Counted from the first letter of the stretch, positions 34,812-48,400 are shown. The stretch is 64,000 nt of DNA from Juglans regia (GCF_001411555.2 NC_049902.1:11599888-11663887), one strand, 5' to 3'. The notes: generated by a model not told the origin, from the letters alone. Made by a program: numbers and translations.

Positions 34812-37481
34812 TGTTGTGCTGAAAATATCTGCAAGTATACAGAATCATACCAAGCAGTAAAGTGTTTTAAAGAAAATGGATGTTGAACCCACAAAGATTA
34901 ATTATGCTATTGAGTATTGAAATTTACTAAATTAATTACTATTTGGAAAACTAAAATTTAAAGAATAGATTTTCTAAATTAAACTGAAGAAAAGAGCATT
35001 AAAATTAAGATTTTAAAGATAATAAGAATATATCTAGAGCGTTTGATTTCACCTAGCGAATCCCACACAATTTATTATTCCTTGTTATAGAATTTCAATT
35101 ATCCCGAGTTGATAATAAAAATCCCTTAACTATTCAATATTTTCTCTCGATCAATTCTAAAAATATCTCGAATTAATAACTCCATGTCTCTATGTGAATT
35201 TAATTAATTGGAGATTCATTAAGTTCTTTGAATTTTTCTTAAAAATCACACTAATCGTGGTAAAGCATCAATACTTTCGCTCAACTACTGGTGCTCAATC
35301 CTAGAGCTCTAATCACAAATCACCTCTCAATCTCATTGTGATTCAATAGATCGAACAACAATTAGTTAGAAAGTTGCAAGCATTAAGAACAAGGAATAAA
35401 CACTCAATCATGAAAATATTGAAAATAAAATAAGTTAGAATATAAATTGGATGTCCAATGCTAGACTACATCAAAACTCTAGAAAATAAAATTAGCTCGT
35501 AATGAAATTGAAAAGAAAAGGAATAAAACTAGTGTTCTTCGTTGGAGTTGATTGATGAAGCATGTGGCTCTTGCCTCTACTCTCCAGATCCGCCTCCTCG
35601 AAAGAAACTTAAAAAATAATTTCTGGATCATTGGACTCTAAAAGACTCTCCTTAATTTCGTGCTAATGATATGCTTATATAGGATGGAAAAGAAATCATA
35701 ACGTTTTCATGATTCCCGCCTAAAAAATGGCCTAACTTTTAGGACTTATATTGGTAGCCTCATACGCGCTTCATGAGTCAGAATTTAGAAATCCTTATTA
35801 GAGACAATGTTGTAGCCCTTTAAGATATGTGAGTAGAAAGTTATGATCGAAACACTCAAGCATGTCCAGGCTATCTTCTAGCTCATTTCGAACTTGGACT
35901 TCTTGTGGATTCCTTCTGTGATTTCTTTCTTTTTTTCTTAATCAAAATTACTTTCAAACCCTTTGCTAGTTGTTGCCCATGATGCTATTTAGGTTGGTCT
36001 TTTAAGTTGGTCGTTTAGACTAATTGCCCAATCTATCTGCCCAAAGCCTTGTTGCCAAGTCTTCTCACCCAGTAGGTAAAATATCTCACTCATTGCCTAA
36101 CTCTTGTCGCCAATTCTGGTCGCCATTTTGTCTCCTCGCCTAAACCTCCTTAGCTCTCTTCAGATCTCGTCACCTCTCGTCGATCTGGATCTGTAGTCTC
36201 TTCTTTTGTAACAAAATGCTCTCATTTCGCTCTAAATCTTCTCATTCCTTCAAATCCAAGAAAATAAAGAAAAATATATAGAAATAAAATAAAATCAATA
36301 GAATTGAAGGAAAACTAACATTTTTCACAAATAAAAGAGTAATAAATATCACATAAAATCATATTTCTTAAAAATCACACTAATCACGATAAAACATCTT
36401 TACTTTCGCTCAACCAATGGTGCTTAATCCTAGAGCTATAATCACAAATCACCTCTCGTTCTTATTTTGCTTCAATGGATCGAACAATAATTAGCTAGAA
36501 AATTGCAAGCATTAAGAAGAAGGAACAAACGCTCAATCATGAGAATATTGAAAATAAAATAACTAATAATATAAATTGTGTGTTCAATGCTAGACATCAA
36601 AGCTCTAGAAAATAAAATTATCTCATAATGAAATTAAAAAGAAAAAGAATAAAAATAATATTCTTCGCTGGTGTCGAATTGATGAAGCATGATGCTCTCT
36701 AGATCCGCCTCCTCGAAAGAAACCTAAAAAATAATATGTAGACTATTGGACTCTAAAACCCAGACTCTCCCCCCTTAATTTCGTGCTAATGATATGCTTA
36801 TATAGGTAGAAAAGAAACCCTAACGTTTTCATGATTTCAACCTAAAAAATTGTCTAACTTTTAGGACTTATATTGGCAGTCTTGTACGTGCTTCATGAGT
36901 CAGAATTTAGAGATCCTTATTAGAGATAAAGATGTATCCCTTTAAGATAGTTTTTCAACCCAACCATAATCATATCAATCAGATATGTGAGTAGAAAGTT
37001 ATGATCAAAACACTCAAACATGTCCAAGCTGTCTCCTAGTGCATTTCGAACTTGCACTTCTTGTGAATTCCTTATGTGATTTCTTTCTCTTTTTCTTGAT
37101 CAAAATTATTGTCAAACCCTTTGCTAGTTGTTGCCCATGATGTCGTTTAGGTTGGTCGTTTAGACGGGTCGCCCAATCTAACCGCCCAGAGCCTTATCGC
37201 CAAGTCTTCTAGCCTAGGAGGTAAAATATATTGCTCATCGCTTAACTCATGTCGCCAATTCTGGTTGCCAATGGGTCTCCTCGCCTAAATCTCCTAGGCT
37301 CTCTTTAGTATGGACCCATAGTCTCTTATGTTGTAACAAAATGCTCTCATTTCGCACTAAATCTTCCAATTTCTTCAAATCTAAGAAAATAAAATAAAAT
37401 ATATAAAAATAAAATAAAATCAATAGAATTGAAGGAAAACTGACACAATAAATAAAAGAGAAATAAAAATCACATATATTA
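34812..37481. mobile_element. 2.7-kb non-coding insertion with internal duplication
   Basis: Flanked by ataat at 34807-34811 and 37482-37486; the second LTR at about 56134-56146 shows the empty site (gaggataatcacgaag). Starts tgttgtgctgaaaatatctg, ends cacatatatta. The interior has no coding frame. It is made of a 423-bp unique left part and two direct copies of about 1.1 kb, 35235-36363 and 36364-37481. It shares overall layout with the insertion at 28481-29891. Confidence 0.75.
35235..37481. repeat. Two-copy direct tandem repeat, period about 1.13 kb
   Basis: Both copies start tttcttaaaaatcacactaa and contain 'ctcaatcctagagct/gcttaatcctagagct', 'gatccgcctcctcgaaagaaac', 'atgatatgcttatatagg' and 'gttgcccatgatg'. 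The second copy carries about 40 bp (around 36955-36980, 'caacccaaccataatc') that the first lacks. The second copy runs to the element's end. Confidence 0.85.
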
Positions 37482-37747
37482 ATAATCATGAAGAAGGCAT
37501 TAAGGGGTTTTGGCTAGTGCCACTTGGCACACATGCAAAGTGGACTTAGATTTCCTAGGAAAGCAATTATGAGGAAGATGAAGAGGATTTTGAATTTTCA
37601 AGGACCCACACCACTTGGCAAGTGGATTCTTTTCAAGAACACTTTTAGATTTTTGTACCCTATATCCTAGCCTAGTGTGCCGCCCACCATCACCCAATAA
37701 CACTCAAGCATTGGAGGTTGGTGGAGCATTTAAAGCTTAGTGGTGAT

Positions 37748-38832
37748 GGGATAGGGTTGTATTGAAACTTCTCTCTAAAGTCTAAACTCCATATGAAACG
37801 AAAGGGGGGTGGGAGCTTTGGCTCCTTCCCCCTTCTCCTCTGTCCATTTTATTTCCGTGTAGTGTTTTTTTGTTTTTTATTTTTTAGGCCAAATAAGGGA
37901 GGATCGTTGTTCGAGTCTTTCCAGCTATCGCACTTCTACACGTGCCCCACCTGCATGATGCCCAGTCGCCGATCTTCAAGACCACCAAATCCGGCGTCCA
38001 TCGAAGTGGAGCATAGCCCGCACGCGCGGGATGAAGTTTCAGATATCAATGTGCCACTGAGGAGCCCTCGGCCGACACCACGCTTAGTTTCTGTGGAACC
38101 TTTGACTCTGGGACTTCCAAGTCTGACCGTCAGCTTTCCTCCCATAGGGAACAGTGTCTTGCACGCGCCACTGCTGACCCATTATGCACTGTTCATCCAT
38201 TTTTATTTTTTCTTTTTCTTTCTTGTTTCCACTTCAGTGTTTTGCAGTTGTTTTGTTTTTCTATTTTTGTTGTTTTTTTGTTGACTCGAGTGAGGTGTTG
38301 GGCCTTTGGATCGAAATTAATCCGAGGCAAGAGTCGTTTGAGAGTGGTGGGTGATGCTACGATCGGTGGTCGTACGACCAGGCTATTGTGGTCCATGCGT
38401 GAGCTGGGTGCTCGTTCCATCAGCCGTCAGGGCTCGAGATGCCGATGCTTCTGGTGGGCGTGATGTCCGGGGTCTCACCAGTGCTTGTGGTCATGTAGTT
38501 GCTAATGTGTTTATTTGTAGTTTTTGTTAATTTAGTTTTTAATAAAATATAAATAGGCTATTGGATTTGATGTCCATAGCAGTGTCTCGTATTCATCCTT
38601 CCCGGGAGGACAGAGGGGGCCTTTAAGTTCTATTTCTCAGAGCGCTTTCTCTGTTAGGAGAGAGTTTGTTTAGAAGTTAAGACAATGTTCGGCACAAAGA
38701 AATTTGTGTGTGAGGAAACCCCACAGCTGATGTGTAGTTTGGCTTATAGTCTGGATTTTTCATGTATTTATAAGTCACAGTTGTAACTTTGGTTCATTAA
38801 TGAAATGAGTTTGCTCCCATAAAAAAAAAAAG
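37748..38832 (+). mobile_element. GC-rich non-LTR retroposon, copy 2
   Basis: Flanked by the exact 13-bp duplication gcttagtggtgat at 37735-37747 and 38833-38845; the other LTR (56390-56450) lacks it. Ends 'ttcattaatgaaatgagttt gctcccat' plus an A-run 38821-38831. Homologous to copy 1 over the GC-rich part ('agcccgcacgcgcgg', 'gccgatcttcaagaccacc', 'gaagtttcag'). It has a 163-codon open frame at 37793-38284 with Phe-rich ends. The frame is broken in copy 1, so its coding status is doubtful. Confidence 0.75.
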
Positions 38833-39039
38833 GCTTAGTGGTGATAGGTGGAGCATTTAAAACTTAGTGGTGGTTGATGGAGCATTTATGAAAAGTCATT
38901 AATGTCGCTCATGGGAAATTGCACATCATTTATGGAGAGTCATTAATGGAGCTTGTGGGACATTACATATTATTTATGGAGAGTCATTAATGAAGCTCAT
39001 GAGGAATTGCACAACATTTATGAAGAGTCATTAATGGAG

Positions 39040-39508
39040 GCGCCACTTGCCCAGCATGCATCAGCCATGTGCCACTTGTCCCACATGAAGCAGGAAGGCG
39101 CCACTTGTCCAACTTGCATCAACTAGGCGCTACTTGTCCAAGATGCATCAGCTAGGCACGACTTGCACAACATACAGTAGCTAGGCACCACTTGTCCAAC
39201 AAGCATCAGCTAAGCGCCCCTTGTCCAGCATGCATCAGCCATGCGCCACTTGTCCCACATGCAGCAGTAAGCCACCACTTGTCCAACATGCATCAACTAG
39301 GTGCCACTTGTCAAACATGCATCAATTAGGCACCACTTGTCCAACATGTAATAGTTAGGTGCCACTTGTCCAATGTGCAGCAGCTAGGTGTCACTTATCC
39401 AACAAGCATTAGCTAATCGCCACTTATCCAACATGCATCAAGCCACATGTCCAACATGCAGTAGCTAAAGACTGCCATGTGCTACTTGTCCAACATACAA
39501 TAGCCAAA
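39040..39508. repeat. 29-bp minisatellite in the 5' LTR
   Basis: About 16 contiguous units of the form gcgccacttgtccaacatgc + atcagctag, with 10-25% variation and no spacers. The equivalent array in the 3' LTR lies at 56521-56850 with fewer units. Not CRISPR: units are directly tandem. Confidence 0.9.
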
Positions 39509-41733
39509 ATCTAGGGTCATCCACTTGGCAATAAAGTTGAAGAAAGAAGAAAGAAGAAAGAGAGTTTGAACTAGTTTTAGTATAAAAATACCCCCTATCT
39601 TATGATTTGAGGGTTTATGTGAAAATCATACTTATTCCTTACTTTTCTCTTTTTCTTCTCTCCACACACTCACACACACATTAAGCTCCAGCTCCCTCTC
39701 TCCCCAATCAGAAGCAAACCACACAAAAATTTTGAGAACCAAGAACTCTGGGTTAGAACAGTGCAAACCGAGCCTCCTTTTCAAGATCTACAACTTGGTG
39801 AGTAACCTTCCCCTTCCTATTTTTCATAATAGATGTTGGGGGGTTGTGTAAGTGGCCTAATGGAAACATTTTCTGGAAGAAGGAAGTTGCTTTGTGGTGT
39901 TTATGATGCCTTTAGTTTTCGGTTGGGAGCAATATGTCTAGTGATGTTAGTTTGAGCCTAAACTTGATGAAGAAAATGGATTTTTATGACTTCAATTGTG
40001 TACTCAGATCTTTGGGTAGGCTTGGAAACGAGTTTATTGTTTGGATGAAAGGTTTGTGCATGAGATTCAAGGTATTAGGGTTTATAACGCCATCTAGTGT
40101 CAATACATGTCATGGTGTTTTATTATGATTTGAGGTTGATCTCCTAGAGATGATTTTTATGGATAATGTAATGCTCAAGGGTTCAGATTAAGCTTGAAAA
40201 TGATTTTCTCAGTTCAGATCAATGAGGAAATCAAGGTGTAGAAATGTCATATGTTCAAAAGTATCATAATGCATGTTTGGCTTTTCTCTCTAAAGGTATT
40301 TCGGTTAATGTGGACTTGATAGCCTATGAAGTGATCTTGATCATGACTATGTTTAGAATAAATTAGACACTTTAATGTTTGAAGAATCAAAAGCACAAAG
40401 GAAGCGAGGTACCTTAGATCAAGTCCTGGATTTTTAGGTTTGGTGACCAAACGTCTGGTGGAAGGTGTTGTCTCTTAGATTTGGTCATAAGTTACGTGAA
40501 TCGATACGATGAACATACTTTTGGAGTTCTGTTCTAGAGTTAAATCAAGTACTTCATTTCGGTTAAGATGATTTCGAGTGTGACATTAAGCCAAGTGCAT
40601 GTAGTGAATGATTTAGATCAAAGGTTTCTTCTAGTGAGGTATCTTCTGTGGTACGATTTCTGAGGAAACATATTTTGAGGTTGGAAATAGGTTTAGGATA
40701 AAGACCACATGAAGTTTGTTCAACTCAAAGAAACTTAGGGTTAGATTGCAATGTTGAAGGTTTAGAACTTAATGTTCCGCCTTTTAGAGTCAAGGGTTAA
40801 AATGAAACTCTCACTAGATTTTATATGTTTAGAGTTTTATAAGTTTATGTTTTAATTGAGGATCTCTCTAATGTTAGTACACTTTTATTTCAGCCCATGA
40901 GTATTATACTCTTTGTAAGCAAGGAAAAGTTGTAAGTTAGCCTCTAACTTACTCTTGGATAATATATTTATGTCTTTGTGTAGATTTTACATTTTGGTTG
41001 CTCAAATTGGATTATGGAATTGCTACTTGTTACATATTGTGATTCGTATCATATATGTTCATGCTATGCTGAAATGTTGGTTGATAAAATTGATGGTTCA
41101 AATGACATGTTGCGAGTTTGAGAAATGGTATATGCTTTGTTGAGCTTTCATATGTTGTATGCAAGTATATGTTTTGGCATGTTCTAATTCTTTCAATCTA
41201 TGCACGTGATGTATATGGTATAAGTACATGACATTGTTACATGAAAGTTACATGGTCAAGTGTCACATGTTTTCGGGTTGTGCATTAAAGGAAAAAGAAT
41301 GGTTTTGTTACAAGTACATGTCACATGCGTTTCAGGTTGTGCATTAAAAGAAAAATGGTTTTCTCATGACCCCAAATGCTAGGATGGGGAATATCCTAGT
41401 GGAACTCTTCTATCCACTATAAAGTACTTAAATTAGAGTGGTAACCCTTAGGTTGATGAAATACAGTCACGAACTTCGAATGGATTCTTTTTAAAGGATT
41501 CTAGAGCGAAGTAGTATCTAATGCTAGTGGGTGCAACACATGAAAATTATGCTGAAGGCGTTACGATCTGCTGGATCATGTTGTAAATACAGTGAAGGCG
41601 AATTGTGAACTGCTGTATCATATGAATTTTGACGTACTCACACCTGATCAAGAGGGCTGGTAATGTGATGCTGTAACTAGCAGGGAGCCCACTATGTTTA
41701 AGGGAGTCGTGAGGTATCCACCCACATTGTTAT

Positions 41734-43437
41734 TGTAACGCCCGTTCTTGTGGTGTAACTTTTTATAAAATGATTTTAGAAAAAACGACGGGAATTATCG
41801 TTCGATTTAAAACTTTTTTCTTCCATACCTAGGGTGCAAGACTCTACGTTATAAAATAAAATGTGTTTTGAGAATAAAAGAGGTTTACAATGGAAAACAT
41901 TAATTTTTACAATAAAAAGGCCTCTCATACATTTAAACTCTCATGCCTAGACTTCTGTGCTCTTCCCCATATCCTGATGCGTACTTCTCATTCAGTCCCT
42001 ATGGGGGGAGGGGCATGCATAAAAACTAAAATGAGTCGTTGACTCGTAAGCATTACTTCATACGGTTAAAATATAATAACATAGGTTTTCATTCATGCAT
42101 TTATCATACCATACATACTATACGTACATGCATACGTGCATTCGTTTGAAAATGTCACCGAACGGGATTTTTCTTTAAAACTGGGCTTTCTTTTCGTAAA
42201 ACATGTATCCCTTCAGTGCCTTCATTTCTTAAAAAGTTCGTGCATTCATGCATTCATGCATCCATACTTTCTTTCTTATCACTTTCATTGGCCGGTACAT
42301 ACTGTTACGCCCCGTGTGTTGGGGTTAGCGGTCTTCCTTTAGACCTGGACTCCGCCCGTGGCCACGGGTTGGGATTCCCTTTCATGGGGTAGCACTAGGT
42401 GCACTACCAGTACTACTTACCCGGCATTGCAATCTGCCCATTCATTGGTACCCATTTTATTCATTCATATGGCCATTACGTATTTTCATACATTAAACAT
42501 TCAGTCCTTTCATTCATTTCAATCTTTTTCATTTAGCAGTTCATTCATGGGAAGATGTCATTTAAAAGCATAGGCTTAAACATCGTCTTTCGTCACATCT
42601 ATAAAGCATCAGTTCATAAGGGCATTTTAACATTAGTTCACAGGGACCATTTTAAAACACTTTCTTCGTGTCGTTCAAAGCCTCAGTTAAAGCTCGAGGC
42701 AAATGCCTCAACATTTCTTTTCTTTTCTTAGAAAATACATACAATAGATACTGCGTATAGTCATCCAATCACATGCGTACAATTAATACTTTTGAGTGCG
42801 TAAAAAGGGGCTGCCAAGGAGAGGCTGTACATATGTACACCTTTGAACATTTATGCTTATCATGCTTTCGTAAAACATCTTTCGTGTCGTTTCGTAAAGA
42901 AAAAGCATTTCATTTTCGTGTCTTGTATTTTTCAGAAAACTCTAGAAGAGTATGAACGCAATACTTACCTGGATTTCATGCTACTTTCATATCATGCAGT
43001 CCATTCATGTGCATGTCAGATGGCAACCTACATGCATACACAAAACCTTGACGTCATTCTCTATCTAATGCACATGCAACTTAATTTATAAATAGAGCTA
43101 TACTTTACCTGCAATGCTCTCCTTCTATCCCGTGCTCTTACATGCTCTTTACTATGCTAACACCTTCGAGGACCACTTACGGTCACTATCTCTTCCCAAC
43201 TCAACATTCTTGCCTCGAGTGCTCATCACTAAAGTGAACCTGTTATTCACCTTAGGATTAAGACACTAAGACATTCGTCTTACTCTTCTTACTGACCACA
43301 TTCCGACGCATGATTCCAACCGATGGGATCACGCATCCCAATCCTAGACAATACACCCGTCACTACCTTCATGCACCTTAGCCCACACTAAATCCTCATT
43401 CTCATCCATACAAGCCACACGGCTCTAAGCCAACTCA
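41734..43437 (+). repeat. Triplicated segment, copy 1 (direct)
   Basis: Starts at the LTR end and stops after 'ctctaagccaact', where sequence switches to the inverted copy. Contains the box gccggtacat ... ttacgccccgtg at 42291-42337. Confidence 0.8.
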
Positions 43438-45477
43438 TGATGTGATGTGGCCTGTAGTTTGAGGGGACAAGTGTCACCATGTTGGACTTATGGCTGGGAG
43501 TATGTGTGAAGTGGCAGAACAAGTGTAAGAGTGCGCAGCGGAAGCATGACTGGGGAATGTCACGAAGTGACGTGACTATTGGTAGTCGTGCTTATGATGG
43601 GTGAGGAGTTAGTATAGAAATGACGTAGTAGGAATGTGACAAGATGTCACGATGTGACAGGAGTACGTGAGGGACCGTACTCATGATGTGTTAGGAGTTG
43701 GCGTAGAAATGACTTAGCGGGATGTCAGGTGACGTGACACGGTCACGGTGTAGATTGGGAGTAGTCTCGAGCTATATGACATGATGTAAGGCGTAGCTGT
43801 GAATTGAGTCCTGTCGTGTTAAGTGTTGGGATGAACTGTCAAAAGGGACGGGTAGCATGAAGAGTCATGTTAGCCGGGTAAAGGGAAGGTTGGTATCGGA
43901 GTATGGTGCTGGTTTACACAAGCAAGTGATCAACGTGTTATATGTTGGTCTTAAGTGATAAGGGGGTAAGGTACGTGTGTAATCTGGTTAGACACGTGCC
44001 GGACGGATTCACCATATGTAATGGGTAATCTGTCCTAAACATAGTTACACGGTGCTTAAGCCTCAGAGTTGGCTTAGAGCCGTGTGGCTTGTATGGATGA
44101 GAATGAGGATTTAATATGGGCTAAGATGCATGGAGGCAGTGATGGGTGTATTGTTTAGGATTGGATGTGTGATTTCGTCTGTTGGAATCATGGGTCAGAA
44201 TGTGGTCAACAGGAAGAGTAAGCCGAAGGTCTTAGTGTCTTAATCCTAAGGTGAATCATTGGTTCACTTTAGTGGATGGGCACTCGAGGTAAGACCTTGA
44301 ATTTGGAAGAAGTAGTGACCGTAAGTGGACCCCGAAGGGTTTAGCATAGTAAAGGGCACGTAAGAGCACGAGGTAGAAGGAGAGTGTCCCAAGTGAAGTG
44401 TAGCTTATGTCTTCTAAGTTTAAAGTTGCTTATGCACAAGATAGAGAATGACATTAAGGTTATGTGTATGCATGTAGGTTGCCATCTGACACGCAATTGC
44501 ATGATATGAAAGTAGCATGAAGTCGAGGTAAGTATTGCATTCATACTCTTCTAGAGTTTTCGAAAATACACGAAATGAAAATGAAACGCTTTTCCTTTAC
44601 GATGCCTTACGAAACAACACGAAAGATGTTTTACATGCTAAGTATAAGTGTTCAAAGGTATACGTATGTACGACCGTCCTTGGCAGCTCCTTTTTATGCA
44701 ACCAAAGTATTAATTGTAAGCATGTGAATGGATGACTATACGTAGTATCTATTGTATGTATTTTCTAAGAAAATAAAAGAAATATCGAGGCATGTGCCTC
44801 GAGCCTTAAATTGATGCTTTGATTGACGCAAAGAAAATGTTTTAAAATGATCCATATGAACTGATGTTAAAATGCTCATATGAACTGATATTTTATGGTT
44901 GCCATGAAAGAAGATGTTTAAGCCCATGCTTTTAAATGATGTTTTCCATGAATGAACTGTTAAATGAAAGATAGAGCTGAAATGATTTGAAAAGAAAGGA
45001 CTGAACTGAAAGAATGGACTGAACGTTTAATGTATGAAAATACGTAACGACCATATGAATGAATGAAAAGGGTACCAATGAATGGGCAGATTGCAATATC
45101 GGGTAAGTAATACTGGTAGTGCACCCAGTGCTGCCCTTGACTGAAAAGGGATTCCCAACCCGTGGCCACGGGTGGAGTATGGGTCCAAAGGAAGACCGCT
45201 AACCCCAACACACAGGGCGTAATAGTGTGTACCGGCCAATGAAAGTGATAATAAAGAATGTATGGACGTATGAATGCATGAATGCACACACTATTGAAGA
45301 AATAAAGGCATTAACGGGAGACACGTTTTACGAAAAGAAAGCCCATTTTTTTAAAAAGAAAACTCCGTCCAATGATGTTTCCAAATGAACGCATGTATGC
45401 ATGTACGTATAGTATGTATGAATGATGAATGCATGAATGAAAACCTATGTTGTTATATTTTAACTGTATGAAGTAAT
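43438..45477 (-). repeat. Triplicated segment, copy 2 (inverted)
   Basis: Its reverse complement matches copy 3 from about 45748 to 47730, for example the box at 45190-45236 and 'cggtccctcacgtactc'-type blocks near 43660. It lacks the first 270 bp of the LTR end present in copies 1 and 3. Confidence 0.8.
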
Positions 45478-48400
45478 GAACTTTTTATAAAATGATTTTG
45501 GAAAAGACGAAGGGAATTACCATTCGATTTTAAACTTTTTTTACTTCCATACCTAGGGTGCAAGAGGTTTACAGTAGAAAACATTAATTTTAATAATAAA
45601 AATGCCTCTCATACATTTAAACTCTTATACCTAGACTTCCGTGCTCTTTCCCATGGGCCGTGTCCGTCCTGACGCGTACTTTTCCTTCAGTTCCTGTGGG
45701 GGGAGGGGTATGCATAAAAACTAAAATGAGTTGATGACTCGTAAACGTTACTTCATACAGTTAAAATATAATAACATAGGTTTTCATTCATGCATTCATC
45801 ATTCATACATACTATATGTACATGCATACATGCATACGTGCGTTCGTTTGAAAACATCACTAGATGGGGTTCTTCGTTAAAAAAGAGTTTTCTTTTCGTT
45901 AACGTGTTCCCGTCAGTGCCTTCATTTCTTAAAGAGTTCATGCATTCATGCATTCATGCATCTATCCATTCTTTCTTATCACTTTCATTGGTCGGTACAC
46001 ACTGTTACGCCCCGTGTGTTGGGGTTAGCGATCTTCCTTTGGACCCGGACTCCGCCCGTGGCCACAGGTTGGAAATTCCTTTCATGGGGGGCAACACTGG
46101 GTGCACTACCAGTACTACTTACCCGGCATTGCAATATGCCCATTCATTGGTACCCTTTTCATTCATTCATATGGCCGTTACGTATTTTCATACATTAAAC
46201 GTTCAATCCTTTCATTCAGTCCATTATTTCAGTTCAGTCCTTTCTTTCAGTTCATTTTAGCTCTATCTTTCATTTAACAGTTCCTTCTTGGAAAACGTCA
46301 TTTAAAAGCATGGGCTTAAACATCATCTTTCATGGCATTATTTAAAGCATCATATTTCATGGCATCTATAAAACATCAGTTCATAGGAACATTTTAAATC
46401 ACTTTCTTCGTACAGCGTATACTCATCTAGTCACATGCGTACAATTAATACTTTTGGGTGCGTAAAACGGGGCTGCCAAGGAGGGCCGTACATACATGTA
46501 CCTTTGAACACTTATACTTAGCATGTTTTTCATAAAACATCTTTCATGTTGTTTCGTAAAGGAAAAGTGTTTCGTTTTCGTTTCTTATATTTTAGAAAAC
46601 TCTAGAAGAGTATGAACGCAATACTTACCTGCACTCCATGCTACTTTCATATCATGCAGTCCATTGATTTGCGTATCAGATGGCAACTTACATGCATACA
46701 CATAACCTTAACGTCATTCTTTATCTAATGCGTAAGAAACTAAACTTAGAAGACACAAACTACAATTCACTTGGAACACTCTCCTTCTATCTCATGCTCT
46801 TACGTGCCTTTTTCTATGTTAAAACCTTCGGGATCAACTTACGGTCACTACATCTTCCAACTCAAGGTCTTACCTCGAGTGCTCATCCATTAAGGTGAAC
46901 CCATGATTCACTTTAGGATTAAGACACTAAGACCTTCCTCTTATTCTTCTTATTGACCACATTCCGATGCATGATTCCGACTGATGGAATCACGCATCCC
47001 AATCCTAGGCAATACACCCGTCACTACCTCCATGCACCTTAGCTCACACTAAATCCTCATTTCCATCCATACACGTCACATGGCTCTAAGCCAACTCCGA
47101 GGCTTAAGCACCGTGTAACCATGCTTAGGACAGATTACCCATTACATATGGTGAATCCGTCCGGCACATGTGTCTCACCAGATTACACATGTACCTTTCC
47201 CCTTTGTCACCTAAGATCAACATATGACACGTTGATCACCTCCTTGTGTAAACAAGCACCATACTCCGATACCAACCTTCTATTAACTCAGATAACATGA
47301 CTCTTCATGCTACCCGTTCCTTTAACAGTTCATCCCAACACTTAGCACGACAAGACTCGATTCATAACTACGCCTTACGTCATGTCATATAGCTCGAGAC
47401 TACTCCCAAGCTACACCGTGACCTTGTCACGTCACCTAACATCCCACTACGTCATTTCTATGCCAACTCCTAACTCTTCACAAGTACGGTCCCTCACGTA
47501 CTCTTGACACATCATGACATTTCGTCACGTTCCTGCTATGCCACTTCTACACTAACTCCTCACCCATCACAAGCACGACTGCCAGTAACCATGTCACTTT
47601 GAAACATTCCTCAGTCATGCTTCCACTGCTCACTCTTACACTTGTTCTTCTACTTCACCCATACTCCCAACCATGAGTCAACTACATGGTGACACCTGTC
47701 ACCTTAGACTATAGGCTACACCATAACTATTTCGGGACACTTTTTCACAATTCTCGGCACTACTCATCACGCTCTATGCCCATCAACCACACAACCATCT
47801 TTATCTCTACGACACGCCACACGGTGTATCGCTGCACCTCATGGAGTACACTCCACATGTACTCCCTTCATACACGCTACAACCCATCACCACTATGGCA
47901 TACTCGCCATATGGTGCATCGCTCCATCCTCCCTTCACACACATTACACCATATAGAGTACACTCCGTGTGTACTCTTCCCATTCCACATTACACTAGGA
48001 GGGTATATTTTACATATACTCTCCTTATCCCACACTACGCCACGAGAGTACACACTCTCTTCCCAATCCACATAATGCCACGTCACCATTACAGCATAGT
48101 CCACAACACTACACAACACACTTCCCAACTACGCCCAACACTTCACTACATAGAATGCCCAACACTTCAACACATAGCACATCACATCTCCATACTACAC
48201 AGTAAACTCCACAAATACCAACAGCACAGTCCACAACCTAATCAACTAATCAACATCTAACATAAATAATGAGGGATAGAGGGTTATACCATCGACGAGA
48301 TAACCCGTACGTTGCCCACTGATCGTCACTGTAGATGATGTCGGAAGGGTTGTACGTGGCGGCTAACCCACGTACGGTGTCTGTTTGGGCATTTGGATAG

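Noticed and set aside
39040..39508. Possible CRISPR-like array (29-bp repeats)
   Set aside because: Units are directly tandem without spacers, vary between units, and lie in a plant LTR; it is a minisatellite.
45790..46260. 156-codon open frame
   Set aside because: Overlaps triplicated LTR sequence; other copies have different frames and the protein is low-complexity and unlike any family.
47686..48260. His/Thr-rich frames of 129 and 139 codons
   Set aside because: Two frames of the same strand in repetitive 'cacac/tacac' LTR sequence; amino-acid bias follows the repeat.
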